Positions 41,418 through 52,021 of a DNA stretch of 64,000 nt are shown here, piece by piece. The stretch lies in contig OX637803.1 of the NCBI GenBank assembly GCA_951802425.1, positions 620,001 to 684,000 of the forward strand, read 5' to 3'. Under the pieces are notes generated by a model, which was given only the letters and a program-made list of their open reading frames with translations, was not told the origin of the DNA and made no database searches. Made by a program: the position numbers and the translations under genes. Every line of letters begins with the position of its first letter. The stretch's first letter is position 1. The DNA is from Clavaria fumosa. Its lineage: Eukaryota; Basidiomycota; Agaricomycetes; Agaricales; Clavariaceae.

Positions 41418-43609
41418 CCTGGCTTCTTAGGTCTGGGACTATATTTATTTGTCCTTGTGAATCTACAATCCACAAGGAACCACGGACGGGGACTTTTATA
41501 TGTAAATGATCCGGTGGGGAGCACGGAGGATCTACCGTGATTTCGGGTATCTCGGGGAAGTAGTCCAACCACGGACCTTCTTCTTCCCAGAGGTGGTTTT
41601 GAGTGTGGTGGTCGTGAGTCTCCTTTCGGAGTTGACCACAGATGGTTTCAACGGCTTTTGCTGTTTCCAGACGAAAGTCGATGTATTGGAGGACGCCTTG
41701 TTTATTGTCTCCTAGCCGGCATCTCAGCTGGGAGCAGGAGCAATCTGCTCCTTGTGCTTCCCTTGATGGGGGATAGCCTTGTCTTGGGAAAAGGGTAACT
41801 TTCCCGGGGCAAGACTTCACGTGTAAGCAATCTCCCAAGAAGGGGAAATTGCCCACGAAGGGTCGGACAAAGAGGTTTTCCGTTTTTTTTTATTCTTTTG
41901 TAATGCGACTTTACAAAAGTGGGTGCGGAGCAAGGCTCAACGCGATCGCCGGGGGGCAGGTTTTTTATTCGTTATGTAGAGCTGTCTGGTGTATGTCATA
42001 TAAGGTGGGTGTGGGTGCGGGCTGCAGTTAAGCAGTCCGCGGGACTAGGTCCCCCACTAGTTTCTCGTCATTGCGGATGTCCAGTTTAACGTCATAGTGG
42101 ACGTCAGCTCTGGGTATCGTCCTGCTGGCGTCTATTGCGTTGGTCCTGCGTAAATATTTTGATAATAATATCGTCCCGTGGGAGGTGGTTCTCCCGGTAT
42201 GTCCCGTGATTTTTAGTCCATGTGTGGTGGCGGTATGACTATCTTTCGGGGGTCAGCTTCCCAGGGTAAGATTACCCCTGAGAGCCGGTGGGGCTCGTCT
42301 CCACATACAGAGCAGTTACTCTCCAGAGTTTTATAGGGGGGATTAGTCCCTGACCCATATTTCATGGTAACTCTAGAGTAGACTAATCCGGATAGTGAAC
42401 AGCATAGTCGAAACTAAGCCTCTGCTACGTCAGTGCCACTAGTTCCTTATCTTTTCGGTGCGAACCTGCCGCACTTACACGGATAAGCTAGCAACTGGCT
42501 GTCACTATTTTGCTTCAAATCTTATAGTGGACTTTGATCAGGATTTGTCTCGGTTCACCCAAGTCCTGAATTTCGTTGGGTGGATAAGTCCCATGACCTC
42601 CCTTTTCAGGGGGCTCCACTATAAGCTTTATCCTTGATAGGAAAGAGGGACCGAGGTAGACACCCCAGCTCTCTTGGCGCTGCTCCACCTTGCCTTAGGT
42701 AAGCGGTCGGGCGGTTTAAGCCGGCTGAGCCGAGCTCCGACATTTCCCTTGGCCTTCCACAAATTTCTGTGTGAAACACCCTGGAGCTATGCATTGGGTT
42801 TTATAGGATTGCAACCCTGGCCCCGGCAAAAAAGCCTAAGGCGCAAAGAGCGTTCCGGACCCTGCGTCCATCGGGCACACATACTCAATGGGCTGGAATC
42901 GCGATCCACAGTTTCCTATTGTAGTATAGTAATATATTCGAATTTTTCTTATATCCAAGAACTATTCGAATAGTACTACTAAACTTTTTATAGCCTGGGT
43001 CCGAACGGTGGTCCAGGTGGAACTCCACCCCTTAAGGGGGCCAGTGATCCCTTCTCCCCTTCTTTGCACCTCAAGTGAGGCAGAAGGCGGGGAGGTCTAC
43101 GAATTTAATTCTACTAATTTAATTATCTACAGGGCCCCATTCTTGGCCTGTATGTTACGATACAAAATTTGAGGGCGGCTGGTCTTTCCAGGTCCGCGCC
43201 TCCTAATCCTACTACACTTAGCTTAGAAACCTCCGCTGCCGGGGAGGACAGGTCCTCGTGTTGGTCGGATTCTTCATCGGTCGAATGTCGGTAGCAGTTG
43301 AGTCGTGCCGGCGGTCGGTGGGCGCTTCGGTTGGGGTGAACCGGAATCATAAATTAGTCGGGGGCGAGAGTGGGGGCGGCTGTCGTCCGGGTGTGTACAG
43401 CACGCGTCGATCTTCCTGCTGGCCGTCGTTGGCCGTCGCATGTTGGTCGCTGCCTGTTTCGGCGCATCTGCGCATGCCGCCTCTATCCTGCGCGTCGTCA
43501 GTTTCTCAGGCTGCGACTAGAGGACTTACCTTTCTCTTTCTCGTTCAGCTGGAACCCGAGTGCCGTCCACTTCGTCGTGGTCGGTGCGTCGGCGAGGTCT
43601 TCGACCTTT
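41418..43609 (-). other. Element F 5' leader, unusually long
   Basis: About 2.2 kb separate the 5' LTR from gag. A minus-strand frame from 41856 runs into gag in another frame, and its first 140 codons look protein-like (for example IPEITVDPPCSPPDHL). The rest has no long frame. No primer-binding site was assigned. Confidence 0.55.
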
Positions 43610-44446
43610 TGTCAGCGACCGGCCACCAGCTCAGCTGGGGTTGCGGTGCGACTCAGTCTCAGATGCTCGGAGTCGAAGTCGGGGGAACCGAATCTATAGG
43701 CAACTACTGGGAGTCTCTACTACAGACAGGAGCTGGTCGGGTATAGACCAGGTCGAAGACGAGGGAACTTAGACAACTGAACGACTGACTACTTATACTA
43801 ATGGGCCTTATCTCCTTATCATGGTCCATGCGGTACAACACTGCTTCTATATCACAAGGCACGGGAACATGTGCCTAAGAAGCGTGGTTGCTGACTGTCC
43901 GCAGTGCGCACAGACCAGGGTGCCTTCCTAGTGTGGTCTTTCATCAGTCACAGAAGTTCTCTGTGGGAATTCCCTCGTTATTGTCACTGCCTGTGATCCG
44001 GACTTCATGGAAGTCGGTCCGGTCACGTGTAGGCATAAGCGCTGGTCCGGCGCTTATGGTGGTTGCCATTTTGGGTGTGCCTGACACTTGGGCTTCTCGG
44101 ACTAGGTGCCATACCTAGCCGGGCCTCGGCACGATTAAGGACAAGTTAAGTCCAATAGGTGCACGGGTGTTCTATGGTCCATGCGAGCCATTAGTCACGT
44201 GGCTTGATGTTCCACGTGGGCGAGCGATGCTCAAGCCTTGCTTTATTAAGCACCAATTATGCTTAAGTAATACCGGCGCTAATATGGGCGCTTAGAGTCA
44301 TATTAGCACGGACCTATTACTAAGCAGTAGCGCGCTAGACGGGCGCTTAATCCAGTAGGCGCTCAAAGCGAGCGCTTAGGTTGTGGGCGCTAAATGCCAG
44401 GCGCTTCACGGTAATAATTATGTAAGGAAATTCGATTATCCTTACA
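43610..44446 (-). repeat. Element F 5' LTR
   Basis: 837 bp, identical in length to the left copy and differing at about six positions. The outer (44446) side, U3 in minus orientation, holds the AGCGC/GCGCT cluster. Confidence 0.93.
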
Positions 44447-44451
44447 ATATT

Positions 44452-46599
44452 ACGCCCGGTAGACGCAGCAGTACAGGAGCCAATCTGGCTCGTGTGCGAC
44501 ACATCAGTGTCGGGCGTAGGGGCCATGTATGGCCAGGGAAAGACATGGGAAACCTGCTGTCCAGCGGGGTTTATGTCTAAAAGGTTCAGCCCGGCCCAGT
44601 TTAGTTATAAAACTTGGGACCGGGAGGCCTTAGCGATTGTCGAATTGCTACAGAAATGGGAGGATAAACTCCTCAGTAGATGAATCAACGTGGTCATAGA
44701 CCATGAAGCGCTGGGGTTCTTTAAGAACCAAATGCGCTTGTCTGGCCGGCAGGCCAGGTGGATGGAATATATGGAGAGGTTTGACTACTCCATCACTTAC
44801 ATTAAAGGTGAGAGCAACAAAGTTGCAGATGGCCTTTCGCATTACCATATGAGTGATGCGACGGATGAGATTCATCCGGATCACGAGTACGTGAAGGCAG
44901 ATGTTCGCCTTGACCCTGAAGGGGACGAGTTGCCCCGCAGACGCCTGGAGGAGGTGCGCACACTACGAGTACGCGCACCTGCTGCGGACCAGGAGACTGA
45001 GCAGGAGCAACCACTGCCTGTGCCCCAAGCGGACGGGGATGTGAGGGACGAGACGCTCATGCCCTTAAGGCCCCGCGTGGAAGGGGGGGATAGCAGGATG
45101 CTGCAAAGCATCCATGACGGCTATGAACAGAATCGCCTGTTCAAAATAATTTTGGAGAAACTGGGAAACTACACTGGTTTTAAGATCAGGGATGACCTGA
45201 TCTTTGCTGAGAATAAAAAGGGAGACGAGGTGCTCTGCGTGCCTCGTACCCTCCATGAAGGGAAAAGCATCCCTGGGAGAATAATCCAGGAAGCCCATGC
45301 GGTCCTAGGACACATGGGGTTGCGGATAACGACGGATTACGTCCGCCATTACTACTGGTGGCCATCGGTGTCTAAAGACATCGATAAGTTTTGCTCGTCG
45401 TGCGGCATGTGCCAGACGAGCAAGACTTCCCCTCAGAAGCTGCAAGGGCTTCTACACACCCTTCCAATTCCCAGGCGGCCCTGGGAATCAATAGAAATGG
45501 ACTTCGTAGGTCCATTTCCTATGTCGAAAGAGGCGGACTACCTCTGGGTGGTGATCTGCTGCCTCACTTCACTGGTACACCTAGTACCAGTTACCGTTTC
45601 GGTAACAGCAGCAGAGCTAGCCTGGCTCTTCCTAACCCATGTAATGAGACTGCATGGGTTGCCAGGATCGATTGTGTCCGATCGTGATCCGAGATTTATG
45701 TCTGCCTTTTGGCAGGAAACACACTGACTACTCGGTGTCAAGCTGCAGATGTCCCCAGCTTTCCATCCGCAGATGGATGGAGCGACAGAACGGTCAATCT
45801 GATCCGTGTCTCAGATCCTCCGATCTGTGGTCCAACCGGACCAGACAGATTGGGCGGAGCGAATCCCAATGGTCGAATTCGCCATTAACGTGTCAATAAG
45901 CATGTTGACGGGGTTTGCCCTGTTTGAGCTCACCTATGGGTACATGCCCCAGATGATGGCAGAGTTGCCAGACGACCTCCGGGCGGTGCCCAGAGGAGTA
46001 TGGATGTTTGCGGAGAAAGCCACGCTCAACCTTGCAATGGCGCACGACGCAATTATAGAAAGTCGCGTCCACCAGACGTTTTACGCTAACCAGCGTAGAT
46101 GGGCAGAGCACCCGTTTAGAGAGGGAGAATTAGTCTACCTCTCAATGGAGAACTTGAATCTCCCTAAAAAACGAGCTAGAAAGCTCATGCCAAAGTTTTA
46201 TGGTCGTGTAGACCGGAATCATCTACGTACAAGCTGGAGCTCCCCGACTCGCTAAAGTCGAGGAGAATCCATCCGACGTTCCATGTCAGCCAGTTGCGGT
46301 GACATGAACCAAACGACAACGCATTGTTTCCGCGTCGTGAAGTGAAAGTCTTTTATGACTTTGGTGTGGATCCAAAGGAGGAATGGCTAGTAGATGCCAT
46401 TATTGGCCATAGGTGGGAAGGCCGCCACCTGGAATGCAAGGTTCGATGGAACCTTGGGGATATGACTTGGGAGCCGTACATGGGGGTCAAAGAGCTGGCT
46501 GTTCTAGACCATTACCTTGAACTACAAGGTGTAGACTCGTGGAGGGCGCTACCTAGGCACCCTCAAGCAGAGCGCGGACAGAGCGCCCGCATGGAGTAG
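44452..46599 (+). pseudogene. Element E RNase H, integrase and chromodomain, right part
   Basis: Continues the element E frame after element F. RNase H: VCDTSVSGVGAMY, DREALAIVELLQ, VVIDHEALGFF. A TGA follows LLSR near 44680. The integrase finger has HAVLGHMGL and CSSCGMCQ; the core has MDFVGPFP and SDRDPRFMS. The frame breaks near 45725, where stop codons and shifts precede AERIPMVEFAINVS. A chromodomain-like segment (EWLVDAIIGHRWEG, CKVRWNLGDMTWEP) closes the polyprotein at 46599. Sequence and layout differ clearly from A, B, D and F, so E belongs to another Ty3 lineage. Confidence 0.85.
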
Positions 46600-46731
46600 T
46601 AAACGCGATCGAGCCAGACCGCGGGGTCATTAGCCACAGTGATTAAGTCACGTGGTGGCTCCACCGTAAGGTACAAAACCTTAAGAGGGCCCGCCCTCTT
46701 TTTCTCTTTTCCTCATCAGCCATTTGTTACA

Positions 46732-48836
46732 ATGGATGATCCGATGGGAGAAACCCCATCTCCTCGTGCTACCCGTGCCGCCGCTGCTACCGCTACTGCC
46801 GCCGTCCCTGGCCTCGTGCCAGGGAACTCGCTGCCGACGAGCATCGTCAGAACAGCTGGGTTGTCCCAGCCGTCGTTGTCGCAAGGGGAGGAAACTCTCC
46901 CCTGGGTCCAGGATCGCATGATCCATGCGATCACCCATGGATCCTGGTGCACTCAGTGTATCGGATTCTGTCGTCACATCTTTGAGTTGCTGCTGCACTC
47001 GGATGAAGCGTTTCAACAAATGCTTAAGGAAGCACAGGAAAGCGCTAGGCGTGAGCTCGAGCCGGAGCTCGGAATGATGCAGCGCAAGTTGGATGACTTG
47101 CATGAAGAGTATGAGAAGGGCAATGCCCTTTGCGCCGGGCACCGGCAAAAGCTTGAAAAAGCTTACGATAGCCTGGATAAGGTCGAGGCCAACCTTAGAA
47201 AGGCGAAGGAGAAGGTTCTCTCCTTGACAGAAAAGTTGGCAAGCACCAACAAGGAGCTCACTGTGGTATGAACGGCAGCGAAAGGGAAGGGACCTGACAG
47301 GGATCCCTTGGAGCGGGACCCTAAAAGGGCCCGCATTGCTGTCTCATACGCGGACATAGCACCGCCTATGGGGGACGTGGACGTCCCCATGAACATTCAG
47401 GAGGGGTATCCCCCTCTTCCACCTGCTGGTATTAGCCAGCAGAACCCCGATGCCTCACTGAGGCATAAACGAACGTTTGCGGAGACAGTGCTTGCGCCTC
47501 CGACAAGGGGTTATCCCTTTAATGCTCCCCGCCCAGACAGGGCTCCGGATGGCTATCCCTGGCCATCGGGGATGTCCGTCAAGCCCAGTGCGTGGTGATA
47601 GCCCTCAACCAGCAGGCGCATCATGGAGCGCCTGACGGCAGTTATGATATGACTGCCATAATGAAGATGCGATGGGCCATTAAGGAGGCCCAGAAGAACA
47701 CGGCAGTGGGAAAGCTGCCTATGCCAGTTGAGGACTGGCTGTTGAGGAACTGGAGAGTTCCTGCCGGCGTCGAGAAATTGGCAGACCGGGTGGCACGCCA
47801 TCTGCAGGGGCAGATGTTGCGAGAGAGCGGAGGGATGGGTGACCCATCCCTGAGGGCAGGACCCTTGGAAGTCGCAGGAGGGGGAGCACCCTCCTATCCG
47901 TCATACCAGACATTGCCGCTGACAGCGGCAAGAGTGGTTGCACCTCCCATTAGGGAGTTTGTAGAGATTGGGGAGCCGTTGCTCCCCCAAGAGCTGTGGC
48001 TCTCCTTTGTAGGGGAGAAGGGGGAAATTCCCCCTATGAACCCGAAAGGCAACAGAGGCGCAGTGTCAGACCTGCGCTGCTGGGCTGCCGACATAAGGAT
48101 GGGCAGAGCGGCCATCCTTGGTATTGATAAGGACGGGGACTCACCCCTGTCCCTTGCACGCAAGGTGGCCATCTGGCGTACCATAATGGCGTGCGCACTG
48201 CCCCGGGCCCGAATGCAGTGCCCGTTCCTAGCTATGGCTGTAGCCCTCTTTGTGTCAAAGGGAGCATACGCGCAGGCCATTAAAGGGAGAGTCCTCCCTG
48301 CACGATGTTCCAGGCACTAGAACACAAAGATAATGCCAACCATCGCGCAGATGATTGAGGCGTTTGTAGATGCCGGAGTCTCCGTTGGGGAAACGGAGCT
48401 CTGGGACGAATTTGTACTCGCGTGGGCACGCGAGTACGTGCGAAAGGGGAATGCCCCCTTGGACAATGATATCCAGCTAGCGCTGGGTGAACGGGAGAAG
48501 CCTCCTGTACCGCCCCGGACATATGCACTGCTAGAGTGCATAGGGCGCGGGGCGTGTCCGTGCCATCTTCGGTTAAGCGAGAAGGCGGGAGACGAATGGA
48601 GGGGCGATGCGCCCCTGGAAGACGGTGGAAGCATGTCCACCGTTAGAAACCCCCTAGGGCTACCTATTGGGGGTTTAACAATATCCCAGACAGAGGGTGC
48701 AGGGCCCTCTCAAAAACAAAAGAAAGCGGCTAAGTCATCAGCCGCTAAGGCCGCGAAGAGGCCTGTTGTGTTGTCGCCCAACTGGAGCGACAACGAGGGC
48801 GAGCCGCCGTGCAACTACGAGCAGGGCTCGGACTAA
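46732..48836 (+). pseudogene. Element E extra 3' reading frame (ORF3-like), unknown function, interrupted
   Basis: Starts at ATG 46732 (MDDPMGETPSP), 130 bases after the chromodomain stop, and can be followed to a stop at 48836, about 700 codons. Breaks: TGA at 47269, a one-base shift near 47580 and TAG near 48318. The first part has a Cys pair (WCTQCIGFC) and a long helical, coiled-coil-like stretch (47030-47270: MQRKLDDLHEEYEKGN, LEKAYDSLDKVEANL). The middle has AIMKMRWAIKEAQ and VEDWLLRNWRVPAGV. The tail is Ser/Lys-rich and acidic. No membrane segment, signal peptide or zinc knuckle was seen, so it does not look like an envelope gene. Family not recognised. Confidence 0.65.
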
Positions 48837-49056
48837 GTGTCCGAGCTCTTTGAAAAAATATGCCTACCCCACAGGACGAGACAGCGGCACTTGGGGCACC
48901 CCCCACCGGGGCGTGCCACTCGTGACACGCTGTCCAACTGGGGGCAGGTCGCGCAGACCACCGGGTAGGACCCGTCAGCACCAGGCGAAGGCCCCAGGAG
49001 GGGATCGCACCCGGTGACATGGCGGTAACCCTGCCCAAGGGGATGCGCCCCTTGTA
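48837..49056 (+). other. Element E 3' untranslated part
   Basis: Between the extra frame and the solo LTR; short, no readable domain. Together with 49352-49430 it leads to the purine tract and 3' LTR. Confidence 0.4.
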
Positions 49057-49346
49057 TGTTAGGATCGCTTATGTAAGCCATCCCAAAGTGCAGTTGTGGA
49101 GAAACTGGGGAGGGTTGTTGGAAGGTCACATGACCTGTGGCTGTGGTCAGATTACAAAATCGTAAGATCACATGACCTGGGCCTGGGCGCATCACGTGAT
49201 CTGAGAGGTCCGAGCGTGGGAACGCCGGCAAATGCCGAAGCGTTCGCTATATATACTACGTCTTTTCCATTCTTGTACCCTTTTCCCCTTATCTTAGTAT
49301 TGTCATCATGACCTTACGCTTAAGTTGTGTGAGACCCAGTCTGATA
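49057..49346 (+). repeat. Solo LTR of the element A family inside element E
   Basis: 290 bp, TGTTAGGATCG to CAGTCTGATA, nearly identical to the A LTRs but on the other strand. It is flanked by TTGTA (49052-49056, 49347-49351). Its presence shows that the A family moved after element E inserted. Confidence 0.93.
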
Positions 49347-49430
49347 TTGTACCATTATTCTACGATTCTGCTTGTCGTCCTGCGCCGCCCACGCATTGCC
49401 TCTGGTTGGGGCCTCTCTGGAGGGGGAGGG

Positions 49431-49645
49431 TGTAAGGCTATAGGCCTTTTATTACATAATGTATATACCATAATAGTCTATTAGCATAGCCGCTTAGGCT
49501 ATGCTTACATCAGTGGCCCCTAGAGGGCCGCTCGCCTATATATATCGCGTCGCGACTGTACAGAGAGGGTAGATCCCTCTACATAGAACTACCATACTCA
49601 ATATACCATTGAGTCCGGTTCTTTTGAGGGATAGAAAGCATTACA
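49431..49645 (+). repeat. Element E 3' LTR
   Basis: 215 bp, preceded by a purine tract and followed by GCTGG. It differs from the left LTR by one 10-base gap and about nine substitutions, mostly C/T or G/A. Confidence 0.9.
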
Positions 49646-49650
49646 GCTGG

Positions 49651-50434
49651 GGTTGGGCAGGACAACCTGCATTCTGCTCATGCACAATTGCATTGAGCCT
49701 TTCAACCAAGCCTTTCCACTCAATGTAGGTAGTCAGCATTGGATTGCGCATGTGGTTGACCTCCTGTTGAGGTTCAGCTCCAACCAGTGTACCAAAATAT
49801 CTGAATCCCTGTTTGGGTCCAGATTGGCCTTGCACATCAACATCTCAAATTGCATGAAGAACTCCGCTGCCTCTAGCAGACCTTGCTTCAGCTTCACAAT
49901 GTCATTCAAGGCAGTCACAGTAATGTTTGGGTCATTAAAGGCCCTCCTCAAGTCTGTGATGAACACATCCCAGGTTCCAACTACTCTGGTATTCAATATT
50001 TCATCTGCTCTCATGTTTGCCCACTCTGTGGCAAACCCATCTCCAGTAATCTTGCTTAATGTGAATAGGATCTTGTTGAGGTCTGTGGCATAGAGTCCCT
50101 GGTTGCCCAGGAACTGTAATCAGAGGGACCTAAGGAAGGTCTGGAAGTTCTTCTTGTTGCCATCAAAAGGGGTAACAGCTAGGTCCAGCCTTGGCATTTG
50201 GGCTGTGGGGATGGTGTTGGCCATTTCAGGCTCAGGCAAGGGTGGCAGTGAGGGTATGGGTGGCAATGGACTCTCAGGTTGGGGTGGCAGTTCTGGAGTT
50301 GTGGGTGGCTGTGGTGGTGGTGGTGATGGTGCTGGTCGGACTAGGCACTTGTCTAAAGTTGCAAAGTCTATGGGGGGCTTGGTATGAGCTGGTGGTGCTG
50401 GGGACTGAGGAAGAAAGGACCTGGGCACAAGCAT
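49651..50434 (-). pseudogene. Element D gag, N-terminal part
   Basis: Reads a Pro-rich start, then RLDLAVTPFDGNKKNFQTFL, a gag core related to A and B, and DSDILVHWLELNLNRR near 49780. Broken by stops and shifts; CpG-depleted. No LTR is recognisable upstream of it. Confidence 0.75.
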
Positions 50435-50536
50435 ACAATTATCAATGACCTCCTATGGAACCATCTTGAGGCAATGCAAATCTTCCTGCTCTCATACACA
50501 CACACACTTTGAGGACTGCCCTGGGTTGCAGCTTCA

Positions 50537-52021
50537 TTGCATGCAGTGAGGGCTATGGAAAAGGGTCACTATTCAGGCACCTACACCACAGCAAAGTTGT
50601 GGAAATGGGCACAAGAATATCTGAAGGATTGTCAAAGCCTGCCAATCAATAATTATGGAAAATGGACTCACTCACACCTTGATGATGAGGGCCTCAAGCA
50701 GGAGCTGCTTTTGCACCTGCAGGGAATTGGAAAGTATGTCAAAGCAATAGATATCACTGCTTACCTTGCAAATCCAGCAACCTGCACAAAGTTTCAACTG
50801 ATGAAGAATATCCATCTGGTAACAGCTTGGATGTGGAGGTTGGGATATCAGTGGTCTAAGAGTCCAAATGGTCAGTATGTGGATGGCCATGAATGAGAAG
50901 ATGTTGTGGCATACTGACAGAATAGGTTTCTTCCTGCATGGATGAATCTTGAGGGACAGATGCAATCTTGGGAAGTGGAGTCAAAGAAATCTCTCCTGAG
51001 GGACAGGTTCTTGTTGTGTGGATCCACAATGAGTCAATTTTCTATGCAAATGACTGGTGTTCAGTTTGATGGGTCAAGAAAGACAAGACAGCCACACCAA
51101 AAGCAAAGGGGAATGGCCATCATTGATGGTTGCAGATTTTGTCTCTGCCAATTATGGATGGCTGTGGTCTCCAGACAGAAAGGAAAGTGCAAGGGTTCTC
51201 TTCAAGCCAGGAAAGCAGCATGATGGCTATTTCGGCAGTGAAGAGATTTTGAAGCAGGCAAACCAGGCAATGGAAATACTATCAACAAGGATCATCTGCT
51301 TGTCTATGACAATGCAATGATGCACCTGAAAGCTGACAATGCCCTATCTGCTTGCAGGATGCCAAAGGGGATTCCAAAAGAGGGGAAGAACTGGGGTGTC
51401 TTGACCACCATCATTGGACCAGATGGAAAACACATGCACACACCAGATGGGAAGATTATGAAGCAATTCACACAGATGGCTGATGGATACTTCAGCAGCA
51501 AAGCCCAGGCACTCTATTTTCCCCCAGGGCATGACAGAGCTGGCATCTTCAAGGGAATGCAGCAAATTCTAATAGAGCAAGGGTTGACACAAGAGGCAGA
51601 GCTTTGAGCAGAGTGTAAAGAGTTTCAATGTGAGAAAGGGGCCACAGCATGCTGTTGTCATTGGGTGCTGTACAACCAACCTGATTTCATTGCTGTCAAG
51701 TCATTATTGGAGATGGCATGCAAGTCTCAAGGGTTCCATCTTCTGTTTTGGCCCAAATTTCATTGTGAACTAAGCATGATTGAGTCATGCTGGGGACATG
51801 CAAAATGGGTCTATCAAGAGTGTCCACCATCTTCTCAAGAGGATGATTTAGAAAAAAACTTGCTTCACACTCTTGAATCACTCCCTCTTGAGACAATGCA
51901 CCAGTGGGTCCCTTGCCTTGTTGTTCACTCAGAGATCACCCAGGTTCTCAATGTGGTGCTGCTGATTCATGGAGGCATATTGCAGGGGATTGAATGGACA
52001 ACAAGCAGTATGGGCCTCTAA
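50537..52021 (+). pseudogene. Degraded DDE-type transposase (DNA transposon remnant)
   Basis: Plus-strand fragments in several frames: a helix-turn-helix-like part (GTYTTAKLWKWAQEYLKD), ATAWMWRLGYQWSKSPNG-type sequence, a short DGHE motif, KGIPKEGKNWGVLTTI and the C-terminal block LFWPKFHCELSMIESCWGHAK. These match, in order, the DDE endonuclease transposases abundant in agaricomycetes, whose hallmark is F.PKFHCELN.IE..WG. Every block is broken and CpG is almost absent. Ends and target duplication not determined. Confidence 0.7.

Larger units (their letters stand above)
35323..44446 (-). mobile_element. Ty3/gypsy chromovirus element F, young and apparently complete
   Basis: 9,124 bp with 837-bp LTRs and an ATATT duplication (35318-35322, 44447-44451). 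It is inserted in the RT-RNase H region of element E, whose reading resumes directly after it. About six differences, all transitions, were counted between the LTRs (about 0.7%). Both gag (485 codons) and pol (1,267 codons) are open with all catalytic motifs present. This makes it the best candidate for a recently mobile element in the window. Confidence 0.95.
31318..49645 (+). mobile_element. Ty3/gypsy element E with extra 3' reading frame, carrying nested insertions
   Basis: Element E lies between GCTGG duplications (31313-31317, 49646-49650). LTRs are 225 bp (left) and 215 bp (right), TGTAAG to ATTACA. It is in the opposite orientation to its host element D. It is interrupted by element F (35323-44446) and by a solo LTR (49057-49346); without them it is about 8.9 kb. 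Order: LTR, gag, protease, RT, RNase H, integrase, chromodomain, extra frame (46732-48836), purine tract (GGAGGGGGAGGG just before 49431), LTR. The coding regions carry many in-frame stops. Confidence 0.92.
21184..50434 (-). mobile_element. Ty3/gypsy chromovirus element D, old host element split by nested insertions
   Basis: Element D pieces are 3' LTR 21184-21430, pol 21441-25268, mid-gag 30899-31312 and N-terminal gag 49651-50434. They are separated by a solo LTR, element B and element E. Removing the insertions leaves about 5.0 kb in the normal Ty3 order. The gag halves join exactly at the GCTGG duplication made by element E. The whole element is nearly free of CpG, unlike the inserted elements. 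The 5' LTR was not found; the sequence beyond 50434 belongs to another remnant. Confidence 0.85.

Noticed and set aside
31313..49650. Possibility that E and F are captured host genes or a giant mobile element
   Set aside because: LTRs, purine tracts, 5-bp target duplications and ordinary Ty3 domain order explain nearly all of it; only the extra frame at 46732-48836 stays unexplained.
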